From JABDGC01 sp964466595 (lineage in GTDB: Bacteria; Pseudomonadota; Gammaproteobacteria; DSM-16500): a DNA stretch of 25,666 bases. Below the pieces are notes generated by a model that was given only the letters and a program-made list of their open reading frames with translations, had not been told where the DNA came from and did not search any database. Position numbers and translations under genes: made by a program. Each line of letters starts with the position of its first letter. The stretch's first letter is position 1. Positions 16,314-23,563 of the stretch are shown here, one piece after another. The DNA lies in contig CAYXNR010000031.1 in the NCBI GenBank assembly GCA_964466595.1, positions 1 to 25,666 of the forward strand, in the 5' to 3' direction.

Positions 16314-17168
16314 TTAAATTTTTGTTAATAAGCAAGTGCCTAGAGCCTGGCCCATTTGAACACTGACCTCTGCCTGTAAAGCGTCGAGCCATTGTATTTT
16401 ATCCTTACCAAATAAAAGGATCACAGAAGAACCCATCAGAAACCGTCCCACCTCAGCCCCTTTGGCTAAAAAAATCTGCTCATTAGCATAATAACGATTA
16501 AGCATCTTATTCGAGCGTTCAACAGAGGCCCAGACGGTTTGGATTTTGCCAACAAGCATAGCTCCGATCAAAATGACTGCCATTGGACCGACTAGAGTTT
16601 CAAAAATACAAACCAATCTTTCATTGCGTGTAAACAGTTGGGGAATTTTTTCAGTTGCGAGCTGGTTTACAGAAAATAAGCTGCCTGGTAGATAGGTGGT
16701 TTGAATTAATTTGCCATCAAAAGGAAGATGAACGCGGTGGTAGTCTTTGGGTGCTAAGTAAAAGGTCGCAAAAGAGCCATCTTGAAAGGGACTGAAATCG
16801 CTATTGGCTAGGCCCAGTAAGGACTGAAGTGTATAGTTGTGTCCCTTGGCTTGTAAGAGTGTATTTTTTTCAAGTTTTCCAATTTGAGAAATACAGCCAT
16901 CTACCGGATTGATGAGGACCTCTTTCCCCGCATGAATAGGTCGGGCGCTTGCTTTCAAGGCGCGCGTGAAAAAAGCATTGAAGGTCGGGTAGTCGTCCAG
17001 GTTCTCGGAGGCAGCTAAACTGAGATCAACTTGATACCGTCGGATAAAATAAGAAATGAGCTGATTTTTTACCCAGCTCTTTCGACAGCCTGCCATCCAA
17101 CCGGCGAAGCGGCTTAACAAAAACTGAGGCAAGAGATATTGAAATATAATAAATAGTTTTTTAGACAT
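16314..17168 (-). CDS. psd: Phosphatidylserine decarboxylase proenzyme
   Basis: Makes phosphatidylethanolamine from phosphatidylserine at the inner membrane; the proenzyme cuts itself to create a pyruvoyl group. The 284-residue protein has the catalytic Asp90 in NPVDG, His144 and His147 in YHRVHLP, and the self-cleavage site at 245-248. That site reads MGSS rather than the usual LGST: cleavage would fall between Gly246 and Ser247, and the residues that matter (Gly-Ser) are kept. The start overlaps the SCO stop by eight bases, so it is the last gene of the surf1-ctaA-ctaB-sco-psd unit, an unusual partner for oxidase assembly genes. Confidence 0.94.
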   Translation of the reverse strand: MSKKLFIIFQYLLPQFLLSRFAGWMAGCRKSWVKNQLISYFIRRYQVDLSLAASENLDDYPTFNAFFTRALKASARPIHAGKEVLINPVDGCISQIGKLEKNTLLQAKGHNYTLQSLLGLANSDFSPFQDGSFATFYLAPKDYHRVHLPFDGKLIQTTYLPGSLFSVNQLATEKIPQLFTRNERLVCIFETLVGPMAVILIGAMLVGKIQTVWASVERSNKMLNRYYANEQIFLAKGAEVGRFLMGSSVILLFGKDKIQWLDALQAEVSVQMGQALGTCLLTKI

Positions 17169-17781
17169 GAGAATAATTTTTTTCCATTATTTTAAACTGC
17201 TCTTCGATTTGTTTCGGATGCAGCCCCTCAGGAAATAAAGCTAGCCATTGTCCTTTCGGATTAATTAAAAATAAGGAGCTGCTATGATTCCAAATAAAAG
17301 AATGAGAAGGTTCAGCATAAACACCGAATTGTTGTTTTAAATTTTCCAGCTGTTCTTTTGTTCCAGCAAGACCAATAAAATCTTTGTTATAAGAAGCGAG
17401 ATAGTGTTGTAAGTCAATTGTTTTTTCTCTTTCAGGGTCGATGGAAACAAAAACAATCTGTAGTTCGGGATAATAAGAATGTAAATGGGCATAGACTTCT
17501 TTTAAGACTGTTAGTGTGGTCGGACAAACGGTGGAACAGTGGGTGAAACCAAAAAATAAAAAAGTCCAATGCTGCGAAAGGTTCTTTTGAGAAAATAAAT
17601 TCTGGTTTAATTGAAAAGGACGGAGCTCGCGTGGTTTAGAAAAAACAAGGACCTTTGCTGTATTTGAAGTTTTTTGAGGACTGATAAAAAAGACAAGCAA
17701 AATAGCAAGCAAGCCTAGGAAGAGAGCTAAGAAAAGTAAGAACTTTATTTTTGAAACAGAAGCGGCGCTTGCTTGTAGCAT
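17161..17781 (-). CDS. SCO1/SenC-type copper chaperone for cytochrome c oxidase
   Basis: A membrane-anchored thioredoxin-fold protein that delivers copper to the CuA site of cytochrome oxidase. Of 206 residues, 11-34 form an N-terminal transmembrane anchor, and the rest is periplasmic. The copper ligands are Cys82 and Cys86 in THCSTVCP and His166 in WNHSSS, all present. FVSIDPERE at 111-119 is the usual SCO strand. No clear ribosome-binding site is seen; the start is six bases after the ctaB stop, so translational coupling is likely. The gene belongs with ctaA, ctaB and surf1. Confidence 0.93.
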   Translation of the reverse strand: MLQASAASVSKIKFLLFLALFLGLLAILLVFFISPQKTSNTAKVLVFSKPRELRPFQLNQNLFSQKNLSQHWTFLFFGFTHCSTVCPTTLTVLKEVYAHLHSYYPELQIVFVSIDPEREKTIDLQHYLASYNKDFIGLAGTKEQLENLKQQFGVYAEPSHSFIWNHSSSLFLINPKGQWLALFPEGLHPKQIEEQFKIMEKNYSHV

Positions 17782-17787
17782 AAAGTT

Positions 17788-18702
17788 TTATCCCGGAAAG
17801 AGAAGAAAGCGATCGGCGGCCATGGCTAAAAAGAGCATAAATAAATAAAGCATCGAATAAAAAAAAGTAAAAAGAGCAAGCCGGGGTTGGTCATTTAGGT
17901 AAAGTTTGATCGCAAAATATAAAAGGCCGGCATTTAGCCACAGTGCAAGGCCTAAATAAATCCAGCTACATAAGCCGATGGCAAAAACAAGCAAGCTGCT
18001 TGCCACAGTAAGAATACTGTAAAGTAAAATATAAAGTTTGGTATAAGGGATACCATGGGTTACGGGCAACATGGGAATGGCTGCACGTTTATAATCATGA
18101 TAACGATAGACAGAAAGGGCCCAAAAATGGGCTGGGGTCCAGGCAAAAATAATAAGCACTAACAAGAGGGGTTCTGGGTCGATTGTGCCTCTGAGTGCAG
18201 TCCAGCCGAGGAGCGGTGGCATAGCGCCAAATAAACCGCCCAGTACAATGTTTTGAGGCGTGTTGGGTTTTAAATAGAGGGTATAGCAGAGCGCATAGCC
18301 AAGCGCGGTAGCTAAAGTGAGCAGCGCAGTCAATTTATTGACAGAAAAATAAAGAATAACAAAGCCGCTTAGGCCCATGGTGAGAGCAAAGATCCAGGCC
18401 TGTTGGGGCAGTACTCTGCCCGAGGCAAGGGGGCGCAACTGTGTTCTTTCCATCAGGGCATCGGTTTTTCTTTCTACAATGTGATTAATTGCTGCGGCTG
18501 AACTAGAGAGTAAAGCGATTCCTAAGCTTGTGAATAGCCAGAGGCTAAAAGAAAGGGTACCTGCTGAGGCAAGATACATGCTAATCCAGGCAGTAAATAG
18601 CATGAGCAGTACGACACGAGGCTTGCACAAGATAAAATAATCGCGCCAACGTGGCAGCGTTTCAACTTGAACCGGATGACAGCAACTAAGTATTTTGCTC
18701 AT
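17788..18702 (-). CDS. ctaB: Protoheme IX farnesyltransferase (heme O synthase)
   Basis: Adds a farnesyl chain to heme b, giving heme O, the precursor of heme A. The 304-residue UbiA-superfamily protein has about nine transmembrane helices, the first Asp-rich motif NHIVERKTDALMERTQLRPL at 73-92 and a second conserved loop YHDYKRAAIPMLP. The ATG has AAGGA eight bases upstream, inside the end of ctaA, and the two genes overlap by 17 bases. With ctaA just before it, the product is expected to feed heme A synthesis for an aa3-type oxidase, so the name ctaB is preferred over cyoE. Confidence 0.95.
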   Translation of the reverse strand: MSKILSCCHPVQVETLPRWRDYFILCKPRVVLLMLFTAWISMYLASAGTLSFSLWLFTSLGIALLSSSAAAINHIVERKTDALMERTQLRPLASGRVLPQQAWIFALTMGLSGFVILYFSVNKLTALLTLATALGYALCYTLYLKPNTPQNIVLGGLFGAMPPLLGWTALRGTIDPEPLLLVLIIFAWTPAHFWALSVYRYHDYKRAAIPMLPVTHGIPYTKLYILLYSILTVASSLLVFAIGLCSWIYLGLALWLNAGLLYFAIKLYLNDQPRLALFTFFYSMLYLFMLFLAMAADRFLLFPG

Positions 18703-19669
18703 AAGGGTTTCCTTGACGAGATGAATAAACCACTGTTGCGAGCAAGGTCAGGAGTAAAAGTGCTGCGACTGCATGATGCAAGAGGGCAATGAAAAGGGGT
18801 CTTTGCCAGATAATATTTAAAATCCCTAAGAGAATTTGGACGCCGAGTAGATTAAGGAGCAGCAGGCCAAAAGGGCGCTTATTTTTTTTCTTAATTAAAA
18901 AACAGCTTAAGAGACTAAGATAGAAAAAAGTAACTAAGGCGCCGAGGCGATGAAGCATGTGAATGCTAATTAAATCCGTATGCAAGGCTTTCCATTGTAA
19001 GGCCGGAAAAAGAAGGCCCTGACAATAAGGGAAATCGATACAGGCAAGACCGGCAGAATGGGTGCTGACCCAGCCGCCCAAAGCGATTTGTAGAATGAGA
19101 AGAGCTAGTCCTAAGATCAGCCAAGGATTCAAGCTTGGGTAGCTCTGTGGGGGTGAAGGCTTCCGCGAGAGGAGCCAGAGAACCCATAAGAGGCTCAGAA
19201 TGAAAAAGCCAAATAATAAATGTCCGAGGACAATAATGGGTTTTAATAAAGCAGTGACTGTGAGTCTGCCCAAAAGAATTTGACCGAGCATAAAAAGAAT
19301 TAACAGCGGGCTTAATTTGAAGACAAGCGGCGGCAGTTCTTTACGCCAGTGCCAGCTTAAGACAAGCAAGCTGAGAATAAGAATTCCTTCTATTCCAGCG
19401 AGATAGCGATGGCGCATTTCAGTCCAGGCTCGTGTTTTATCAAGAGGAACCCCGGGGTAAGCCTGGGCAGCTGCTTTAATCTGTTCTCCGTTCAGAGGCG
19501 GGGTTAAATAACCATAGCAACGAGGCCAATCGGGGCAGGATAAGCCCGCATAGGTGAGTCTGGTATAGGCACCAAAGAGAATAACGACAAAGGCCAGAAT
19601 AAAGGCTAAAAAAGCAAGGCGCGAGAAGGGAGCAGCCTTCGACAGCCGCGACAAGTTAGGATCTAGCAA
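18686..19669 (-). CDS. ctaA: Heme A synthase (COX15/CtaA)
   Basis: Oxidises the methyl group of heme O to a formyl group, giving heme A. The 327-residue protein has eight transmembrane helices in two related halves. Each half shows a Cys pair (SCPDWPRC at 44-51 and ACIDFPYC near 209-216) and conserved histidines (MRHRYLAG at 85-92, LGHLLFG, HMLHRLGA, LLHHAVA) that bind heme. Glu84 before His87 is the expected catalytic carboxylate. The start is TTG at 19669: AGAGGA lies seven bases upstream and no in-frame ATG is available nearby. It begins 12 bases after surf1. Confidence 0.94.
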   Translation of the reverse strand: MLDPNLSRLSKAAPFSRLAFLAFILAFVVILFGAYTRLTYAGLSCPDWPRCYGYLTPPLNGEQIKAAAQAYPGVPLDKTRAWTEMRHRYLAGIEGILILSLLVLSWHWRKELPPLVFKLSPLLILFMLGQILLGRLTVTALLKPIIVLGHLLFGFFILSLLWVLWLLSRKPSPPQSYPSLNPWLILGLALLILQIALGGWVSTHSAGLACIDFPYCQGLLFPALQWKALHTDLISIHMLHRLGALVTFFYLSLLSCFLIKKKNKRPFGLLLLNLLGVQILLGILNIIWQRPLFIALLHHAVAALLLLTLLATVVYSSRQGNPYEQNT

Positions 19670-19681
19670 AGTATGTTCCTC

Positions 19682-20419
19682 TTATTTCTCAACCCGATGC
19701 AAATTCAAAACCCCAAATATTACCAATAAGCTGAGGGCAAAGGCAAACCATTGCACGGTATAAAGTAGATGTTTTTCAGGACCCATCAGGGTAATTTTCC
19801 ATCGTCTGCTAAATCCATGCTTATCAGCAGGATCGAGCCAGACAATATAGGGAGGAAGGGATAGTCCTAAAAGAGGGGCTAATTCAGCGAGCTTAATATA
19901 TTGAACGCGTAGTGGAAAAGAGCGCTGGCTCTCTTCTGCCAGGCTGCCGAGGCTAAAATAACGAGGGGCTTCGTTTACGATGCCTTGAAGGGAAATACGG
20001 GCCTCAAGGGTTTGGATAGTGGGTAAAATACGACGATCTGGATTGGCGGGGAGGAAGCCCCGATCAACAAGAATGGCCTGCTTTGTTTTTTCAACGAGAA
20101 AAGGCGTATAGACTTCATAGCCAACCTGGCCATCCTGCGTTTTATTGTCGAGAAAAATATGATGTTTGTTATCAAAATGCCCTGTTAAATGAATAGTGTA
20201 AAAGCGGCTGTCTCTGTTTTTTTCAAAAAGCTGACTAAAAATAATAGGTTCTTTGCTTTGACGCAAAGCAAAGGCTGCGAATAGCAGACGTTTTTCCTGT
20301 GCGCGTTGATACTGCCAAGCGCCTAAACTTGAAAACAGCAGAACAAAGATGAGAGTCAGACCGACAAATTTGAAGGTGAAATAATAAGGATTTCCGAATA
20401 TACTGAAGCGCAGAACCAT
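19682..20419 (-). CDS. SURF1-family cytochrome oxidase assembly protein
   Basis: A SURF1/Shy1 protein that helps insert heme A into oxidase subunit I. The 245-residue protein has the family layout: an N-terminal helix at about 17-33 ending in SLGAWQYQRAQEKR (the signature GxWQxxR-like motif), a periplasmic domain, and a C-terminal helix at about 222-240 starting from TVQWFAFA. The domain contains the expected VDRGFLP motif near 118-124. It is the first gene of the minus-strand assembly unit and diverges from the DUF2909 gene across about 50 bases. Confidence 0.92.
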   Translation of the reverse strand: MVLRFSIFGNPYYFTFKFVGLTLIFVLLFSSLGAWQYQRAQEKRLLFAAFALRQSKEPIIFSQLFEKNRDSRFYTIHLTGHFDNKHHIFLDNKTQDGQVGYEVYTPFLVEKTKQAILVDRGFLPANPDRRILPTIQTLEARISLQGIVNEAPRYFSLGSLAEESQRSFPLRVQYIKLAELAPLLGLSLPPYIVWLDPADKHGFSRRWKITLMGPEKHLLYTVQWFAFALSLLVIFGVLNLHRVEK

Positions 20420-20472
20420 TCGCCTTGCTCTTTAATGAAGTAACATTAATTTCTTAGGAAGTGAATTGTAAA

Positions 20473-20679
20473 ATGATTCCGCTACTAGTGAAAGCTATTA
20501 TTGTTTTATTCTTGCTGGTCATTTTTATTTCTTTGGGCGGAGCGCTTTATTATCTTGTTTCTGATCAAGGAAAGACGGAGCGTACTGTCAAGGCTCTCAC
20601 CTGGCGTATTGGTTTATCTTTATTGTTATTCATATTACTATTCATTGCCTTTGCTTTGGGATGGATTAAGCCTCATTAG
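20473..20679 (+). CDS. DUF2909-type twin-transmembrane protein
   Basis: A 68-residue protein made of two hydrophobic helices (about 4-27 and 44-63) joined by a charged loop, SDQGKTERTVKALTWRIGLS. Loop and second helix match the DUF2909 twin-helix family, which in many proteobacteria lies between coxC and surf1. The function is unknown; association with oxidase assembly is inference from gene context. The ATG at 20473 is preferred to a GTG at 20461, because AGGA ends two bases before that GTG, leaving no room for initiation. Here the gene faces away from surf1, unlike the usual same-strand order. Confidence 0.75.
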   Translation: MIPLLVKAIIVLFLLVIFISLGGALYYLVSDQGKTERTVKALTWRIGLSLLLFILLFIAFALGWIKPH

Positions 20680-20712
20680 TAGGGGATTATTTTTTAATAA
20701 GAGGTAAGAGAA

Positions 20713-20883
20713 ATGTTTCGAGGTCTAAATCTGGGTTCCTTATTGATTCTCTTGGCCATTATCGTTCTGTTATTTGGTACCAAACGTCTGCGAGAGCTGG
20801 GTTCGGATCTGGCCATTGCCGTTCGCAGTTTTCGCAAGGGCTTGCTTGAGGAAGATAAAGAGGAAGAGAAGCGTGAGTCTTAG
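20713..20883 (+). CDS. tatA: Sec-independent translocase protein TatA (short form)
   Basis: The pore-forming subunit of the twin-arginine export system. It has 56 residues: an N-terminal helix (about 5-20), the conserved hinge FGTKRLRELGSDL at 21-33 (FG, then K, L and LG), and an amphipathic helix followed by an acidic/basic tail. It is shorter than E. coli TatA and closer to TatE length. AAGAGG precedes the ATG. It lies 33 bases after the DUF2909 gene and overlaps tatB by 11 bases. It is too short for many gene finders. Confidence 0.9.
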   Translation: MFRGLNLGSLLILLAIIVLLFGTKRLRELGSDLAIAVRSFRKGLLEEDKEEEKRES

Positions 20884-21109
20884 TCTCAGTGAAATTCTAG
20901 TCGTTGTCATTGTTGCCTTAGTTGTGATCAAGCCAGAACAATTGCCGGAAGTGGCTTTGAAATTAGGGCGCTTGACTAAACAATTGCGAACCGGCATGAC
21001 TAAGCTGCGCCGCGAGCTAGATGGCGCCGCGACGCAATTAAACGAGACTACTCTGAAATCTTTGCCTGAAAAAATAGAACAAAAAAATGAAACAACCCGA
21101 TCAGCCTAG
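20873..21109 (+). CDS. tatB: Sec-independent translocase protein TatB
   Basis: The substrate-receptor partner of TatC. From a GTG at 20873 the protein has 78 residues: SLSEILVVVIVALVVIKPEQLPEVA at about 4-28, with the conserved Glu at the helix start and the Pro-containing hinge (KPEQLP), then an amphipathic helix with LGRLTKQLRTGMTKLRREL. It is short for TatB, whose usual length is above 100 residues. GGAAGAG before the GTG supports the start, which lies inside tatA. A longer frame extends upstream, but it crosses tatA and gives an N-terminus unlike TatB. It overlaps tatC by 23 bases. Confidence 0.87.
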   Translation: MSLSLSEILVVVIVALVVIKPEQLPEVALKLGRLTKQLRTGMTKLRRELDGAATQLNETTLKSLPEKIEQKNETTRSA

Positions 21110-21833
21110 CGCTTCGCTCTCGGAAACGCAGCCTGCTTTATTACGTTTTTTAATCGAAGTGCGTAGAAGATTACTGTTATCCGTTCTCGTTGTTGTCGCT
21201 TTATTTTTTATCTTGGCCTTTTTTTCAAAGGACTTATATCACGGTCTCGCGCTCCCCTTATTGAAGCATTTACCAGTAGGAAGTGAATTAATCGCAACCG
21301 AAGTCATAGCGCCTCTCTGGATACCCTTTAAATTTGCCATGGTGGTAGCTGTTTTATTGGCGCTGCCTTTTTTAATCTATCAATTGTGGGGGTTTATTGC
21401 CCCAGCGCTTTATCAAAAAGAGCGACGTTTGCTTTGGCCCTTATTACTTCTCAGTACGAGCTTGTTTTATGTTGGCATGGCTTTTGCCTATTTTGTCATT
21501 TTTCCACTTTTGTTCGGGTTTCTTGCCCAATCCGCACCAGTTGGCGTTAGAGTGGCGCCGGATATCAGTCAATATTTCGACTTCACGCTTAAGCTGCTTT
21601 TTGTTTTTGGTTTTATTTTTGAAGTACCCATTGTTACCACTGTTCTGGTTTTAACAGGCATAATCAGCCGAGAGCGTTTAATTCAATTTCGTCCTTATGC
21701 GATTGTGACTGCTTTTATAGTAGGTATGCTGCTTGCCCCACCTGATGTGTTTTCGCAAACCCTCTTAGCCCTTCCTTTATGGTTTTTATTTGAGGTGGGG
21801 GTGTTCTGTACCCGTTTTGTGAAAGCTAAATAG
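21087..21833 (+). CDS. tatC: Sec-independent translocase protein TatC
   Basis: The core of the twin-arginine receptor, a protein of 248 residues with six transmembrane helices. FLIEVRRRLL at 21-30 is the conserved N-terminal region with the twin-arginine-contact Glu24. LPFLIYQLWGFIAPALYQKERR marks the second helix and loop. FVFGFIFEVPIV is the fourth-helix motif and LAPPDVFSQ the sixth. With tatA and tatB overlapping upstream, the whole Tat machinery is present as one operon. A likely client class is folded redox proteins. No ribosome-binding site is obvious; coupling to tatB is likely. Confidence 0.95.
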   Translation: MKQPDQPSASLSETQPALLRFLIEVRRRLLLSVLVVVALFFILAFFSKDLYHGLALPLLKHLPVGSELIATEVIAPLWIPFKFAMVVAVLLALPFLIYQLWGFIAPALYQKERRLLWPLLLLSTSLFYVGMAFAYFVIFPLLFGFLAQSAPVGVRVAPDISQYFDFTLKLLFVFGFIFEVPIVTTVLVLTGIISRERLIQFRPYAIVTAFIVGMLLAPPDVFSQTLLALPLWFLFEVGVFCTRFVKAK

Positions 21834-21910
21834 CTTGAGTTAGCTCCATGCTTGTCTTTCGCGAAAGCGCTTGCCTCCGGCTTTATTGAATAAATCAACT
21901 TTATTTGAAT

Positions 21911-21956
21911 CCCCTCCCGCCACGCTTTTTGTGGAGGGAGGGGTAGGGGTGGGAGG
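21911..21956 (-). repeat. 46-bp palindromic, G-quadruplex-capable repeat, copy 3
   Basis: Full copy, identical when reversed to 54-99, with one stem mismatch (G21919 against A21935). The G-runs on the plus strand lie at 21936-21953 as GGG-A-GGGG-TA-GGGG-T-GGG. Its first two bases are also the end of the 34-bp inverted repeat. Confidence 0.85.
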
Positions 21957-22038
21957 TAAAGTTTTTATTCTAAACATTGCTGTTTCAGCTAAACTGCGTC
22001 TAGTTACGAACACGATAGGCTTTCTTGGCTATTGGTAA

Positions 22039-22084
22039 CCTCCCACCCCTACCCCTCCCTCCACAAAAAGCGTGGAGGGAGGGG
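22039..22084 (+). repeat. 46-bp palindromic, G-quadruplex-capable repeat, copy 4
   Basis: Full copy with a perfect 13-bp stem (22052-22064 with 22072-22084) and loop AAAAAGC. The quadruplex motif is on the minus strand, covering 22042-22059. It faces copy 3 across 82 bases. Confidence 0.85.
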
Positions 22085-22093
22085 AGTGTAAGC

Positions 22094-22131
22094 CATGTTC
22101 CCGGGTTCATGTGTAAAGCATGTTCCCGGGT
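22094..22131. repeat. 13-bp direct repeat with 25-base period inside the composite element
   Basis: CATGTTCCCGGGT occurs at 22094-22106 and 22119-22131. The second copy runs into TCTACAG, and 22124-22137 is the reverse complement of 13971-13984 in the block after pnp, showing that the two repeat loci share modules. Confidence 0.7.
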
Positions 22132-22260
22132 CTACAGGGATTCAAATAAAGTTGATTTATTCAATAAAGCCCTTGCATCCTGCGAAAGCGGGGATTCAGT
22201 AGTTAATCCTCTTGGACTGTGTTTAAATTAAAAAGAATTTTTCCTTTGGAGGAGTAGCTC

Positions 22261-22779
22261 ATGTTATTTCCTTTATCTGCGATACTAACTTCCTTTGTTA
22301 TATTTTTCTCCACGGGAGCGAATGCAGCAGCGCTTTTTTCTATCACCTCTTCTTCTTTCGCTGATAGTAAAGCAATCCCAGCTTGGTATAGCTGTGATGG
22401 AGGCGAGCACTCCCCACAGCTCAGCTGGAAGGGAGCACCTTCTAAAACAAAAACCTATGTTCTGATTTGTAATGATCCGGATGCACCTCAAGGCGACTGG
22501 TATCATTGGGTTATGTATAATATCCCCAATACAGTTACGACACTTTCTGAAGGAACAGTGCTTGCTTCGGGTGCTTCACTCGGTAAAAATAGTTGGGGGC
22601 GCTTGCAATATAATGGACCTTGTCCGCCGGCGGGTTCTCTACATCATTATTATTTCACTCTGTATGCTTTAGATTCTAGCTTGTCTCTACCTTCGGGAGC
22701 AGAGGCCAAAACAGTTATGCAGGCGATGCAAGGCCATGTTGTGGGCAAAACGACAATAGTCGGAGTTTTTGGGCATTAA
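22261..22779 (+). CDS. Exported YbhB/YbcL-type PEBP-family protein
   Basis: A phosphatidylethanolamine-binding-protein-family (Raf kinase inhibitor-like) protein. Residues 1-22 form a signal peptide (hydrophobic core about 4-18, cleavage after ANA). The mature part has the ligand-pocket motifs DPDAP at 72-76, WYHWVMYNIP at 80-89 and GPCPPAGSLHHYYFTLYALD from about 119. At 172 residues it is standard for this class. The substrate and role of bacterial members are largely unknown. A strong GGAGGA site precedes the ATG. It stands alone between the repeat element and a converging phosphoribosyltransferase gene. Confidence 0.9.
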   Translation: MLFPLSAILTSFVIFFSTGANAAALFSITSSSFADSKAIPAWYSCDGGEHSPQLSWKGAPSKTKTYVLICNDPDAPQGDWYHWVMYNIPNTVTTLSEGTVLASGASLGKNSWGRLQYNGPCPPAGSLHHYYFTLYALDSSLSLPSGAEAKTVMQAMQGHVVGKTTIVGVFGH

Positions 22780-22796
22780 AGTGTGCGAGGCAGAGC

Positions 22797-23468
22797 TCAC
22801 TCACTTTCGCGGTGGGCGACGGCTTCGAATTTTTTTGCTTTTTTTAACAAAGACCGCACTTCTTCATCAGAGGTTTGATCAAAGCTTTCGTACCAGGTGC
22901 CGACGGCGTTAAAATAAAGTGGACGCAGAGGGCAAATGAATTGATCAACCAGGGCGCTAAGTTTTTCACAGGTGGATTTTTCTGCGACTGGAACAGCAAT
23001 GATGAGTTTAGCCGGTTTTTCCTTTTTTAAGGCAGTTACTGCAGCGCGAATGGTTGCGCCGGTTGCTATGCCGTCATCGACGAGAATAATGAGACGCTTG
23101 CTGAGCGTGGGAAAAGGCTGGCTGCCGCGATAGCGTTCGATGCGTCGCTCTAATTCTTTTTGTTCTTCTTGGCTTACTCGTTTAATGGCTTCGGGAGAAA
23201 TGCGTAATTCACGAATGATATTATCATTCAGAATACAAATGCCGCCCATCGCGATGGCCCCCATGGCGAGTTCCTCATGCCCGGGAACGCCCAGCTTACG
23301 AACGATAAAGACATCAAGTGGGGTTTGTAAGGCTTTTGCAATTTCATAGCCGACGGGCACGCCGCCTCGGGGTAGGGCAAGAACAAGCGCTTCTTTCTTT
23401 TTGGCATATTGCGCTAGGGCGGTGGCAAGCATCTGACCTGCTGCTTGGCGATTGAGGTATCTGTCCAT
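22797..23468 (-). CDS. Phosphoribosyltransferase-family protein
   Basis: A type I phosphoribosyltransferase fold of 223 residues. LALPRGGVPVGYEIA at 30-44 and the PRPP-binding loop VDDGIATGAT at 130-139 are clear. The middle part (about 75-120) forms a helical hood with ISPEAIKRVSQEEQKELERR, as in the group often found near or fused to dienelactone-hydrolase or erythromycin-esterase-like domains. No nucleobase specificity can be read, and the family's activity is poorly known. GGAAG lies eight bases before the ATG. It diverges from the protease-like pair across 95 bases and converges with the PEBP gene at a gap of only 17 bases. Confidence 0.88.
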   Translation of the reverse strand: MDRYLNRQAAGQMLATALAQYAKKKEALVLALPRGGVPVGYEIAKALQTPLDVFIVRKLGVPGHEELAMGAIAMGGICILNDNIIRELRISPEAIKRVSQEEQKELERRIERYRGSQPFPTLSKRLIILVDDGIATGATIRAAVTALKKEKPAKLIIAVPVAEKSTCEKLSALVDQFICPLRPLYFNAVGTWYESFDQTSDEEVRSLLKKAKKFEAVAHRESE

Positions 23469-23506
23469 GAATTTAGCTTCCTTATCTTTTTTATTTTAGC
23501 ATGTTC

Positions 23507-23537
23507 TTGACAATTTTAAATTAGCTGCCAACATAAA
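23507..23537 (+). promoter_or_regulatory. Candidate promoter of the protease-like gene pair
   Basis: A perfect TTGACA (23507-23512) is followed 19 bases later by CATAAA (23532-23537), a 4/6 match to TATAAT. The spacing is two bases longer than ideal, which leaves room for activator control. It lies 27 bases upstream of the first protease-like start and would drive both genes. Confidence 0.4.
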
Positions 23538-23563
23538 CCCCTTTTAATTAGAAGAAGACTAAA

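Larger units (their letters stand above)
21879..22171. repeat. Composite palindromic element bounded by a perfect 34-bp inverted repeat
   Basis: Positions 21879-21912 and 22138-22171 are perfect reverse complements over 34 bases. Inside them, two 46-bp palindromic repeats face each other (21911-21956 and 22039-22084) around an 82-base spacer, and the 22085-22137 part holds two 13-base direct repeats. Outward of the 34-bp ends, GCGAAAGCG occurs at both sides (21861-21869 and 22182-22190), so the element may be wider. It fills most of the 427-base gap between tatC and the PEBP gene. No coding frame is credible. Confidence 0.85.

Noticed and set aside
20774..20872. An upstream extension of TatB from an ATG at 20774
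   Set aside because: It runs through the tatA coding region in another frame and gives an N-terminus unlike TatB. The GTG at 20873 yields the expected short helix.
22025..22231. A 68-codon frame inside the palindromic element
   Set aside because: It is translated repeat sequence, has no ribosome-binding site and does not resemble a protein.
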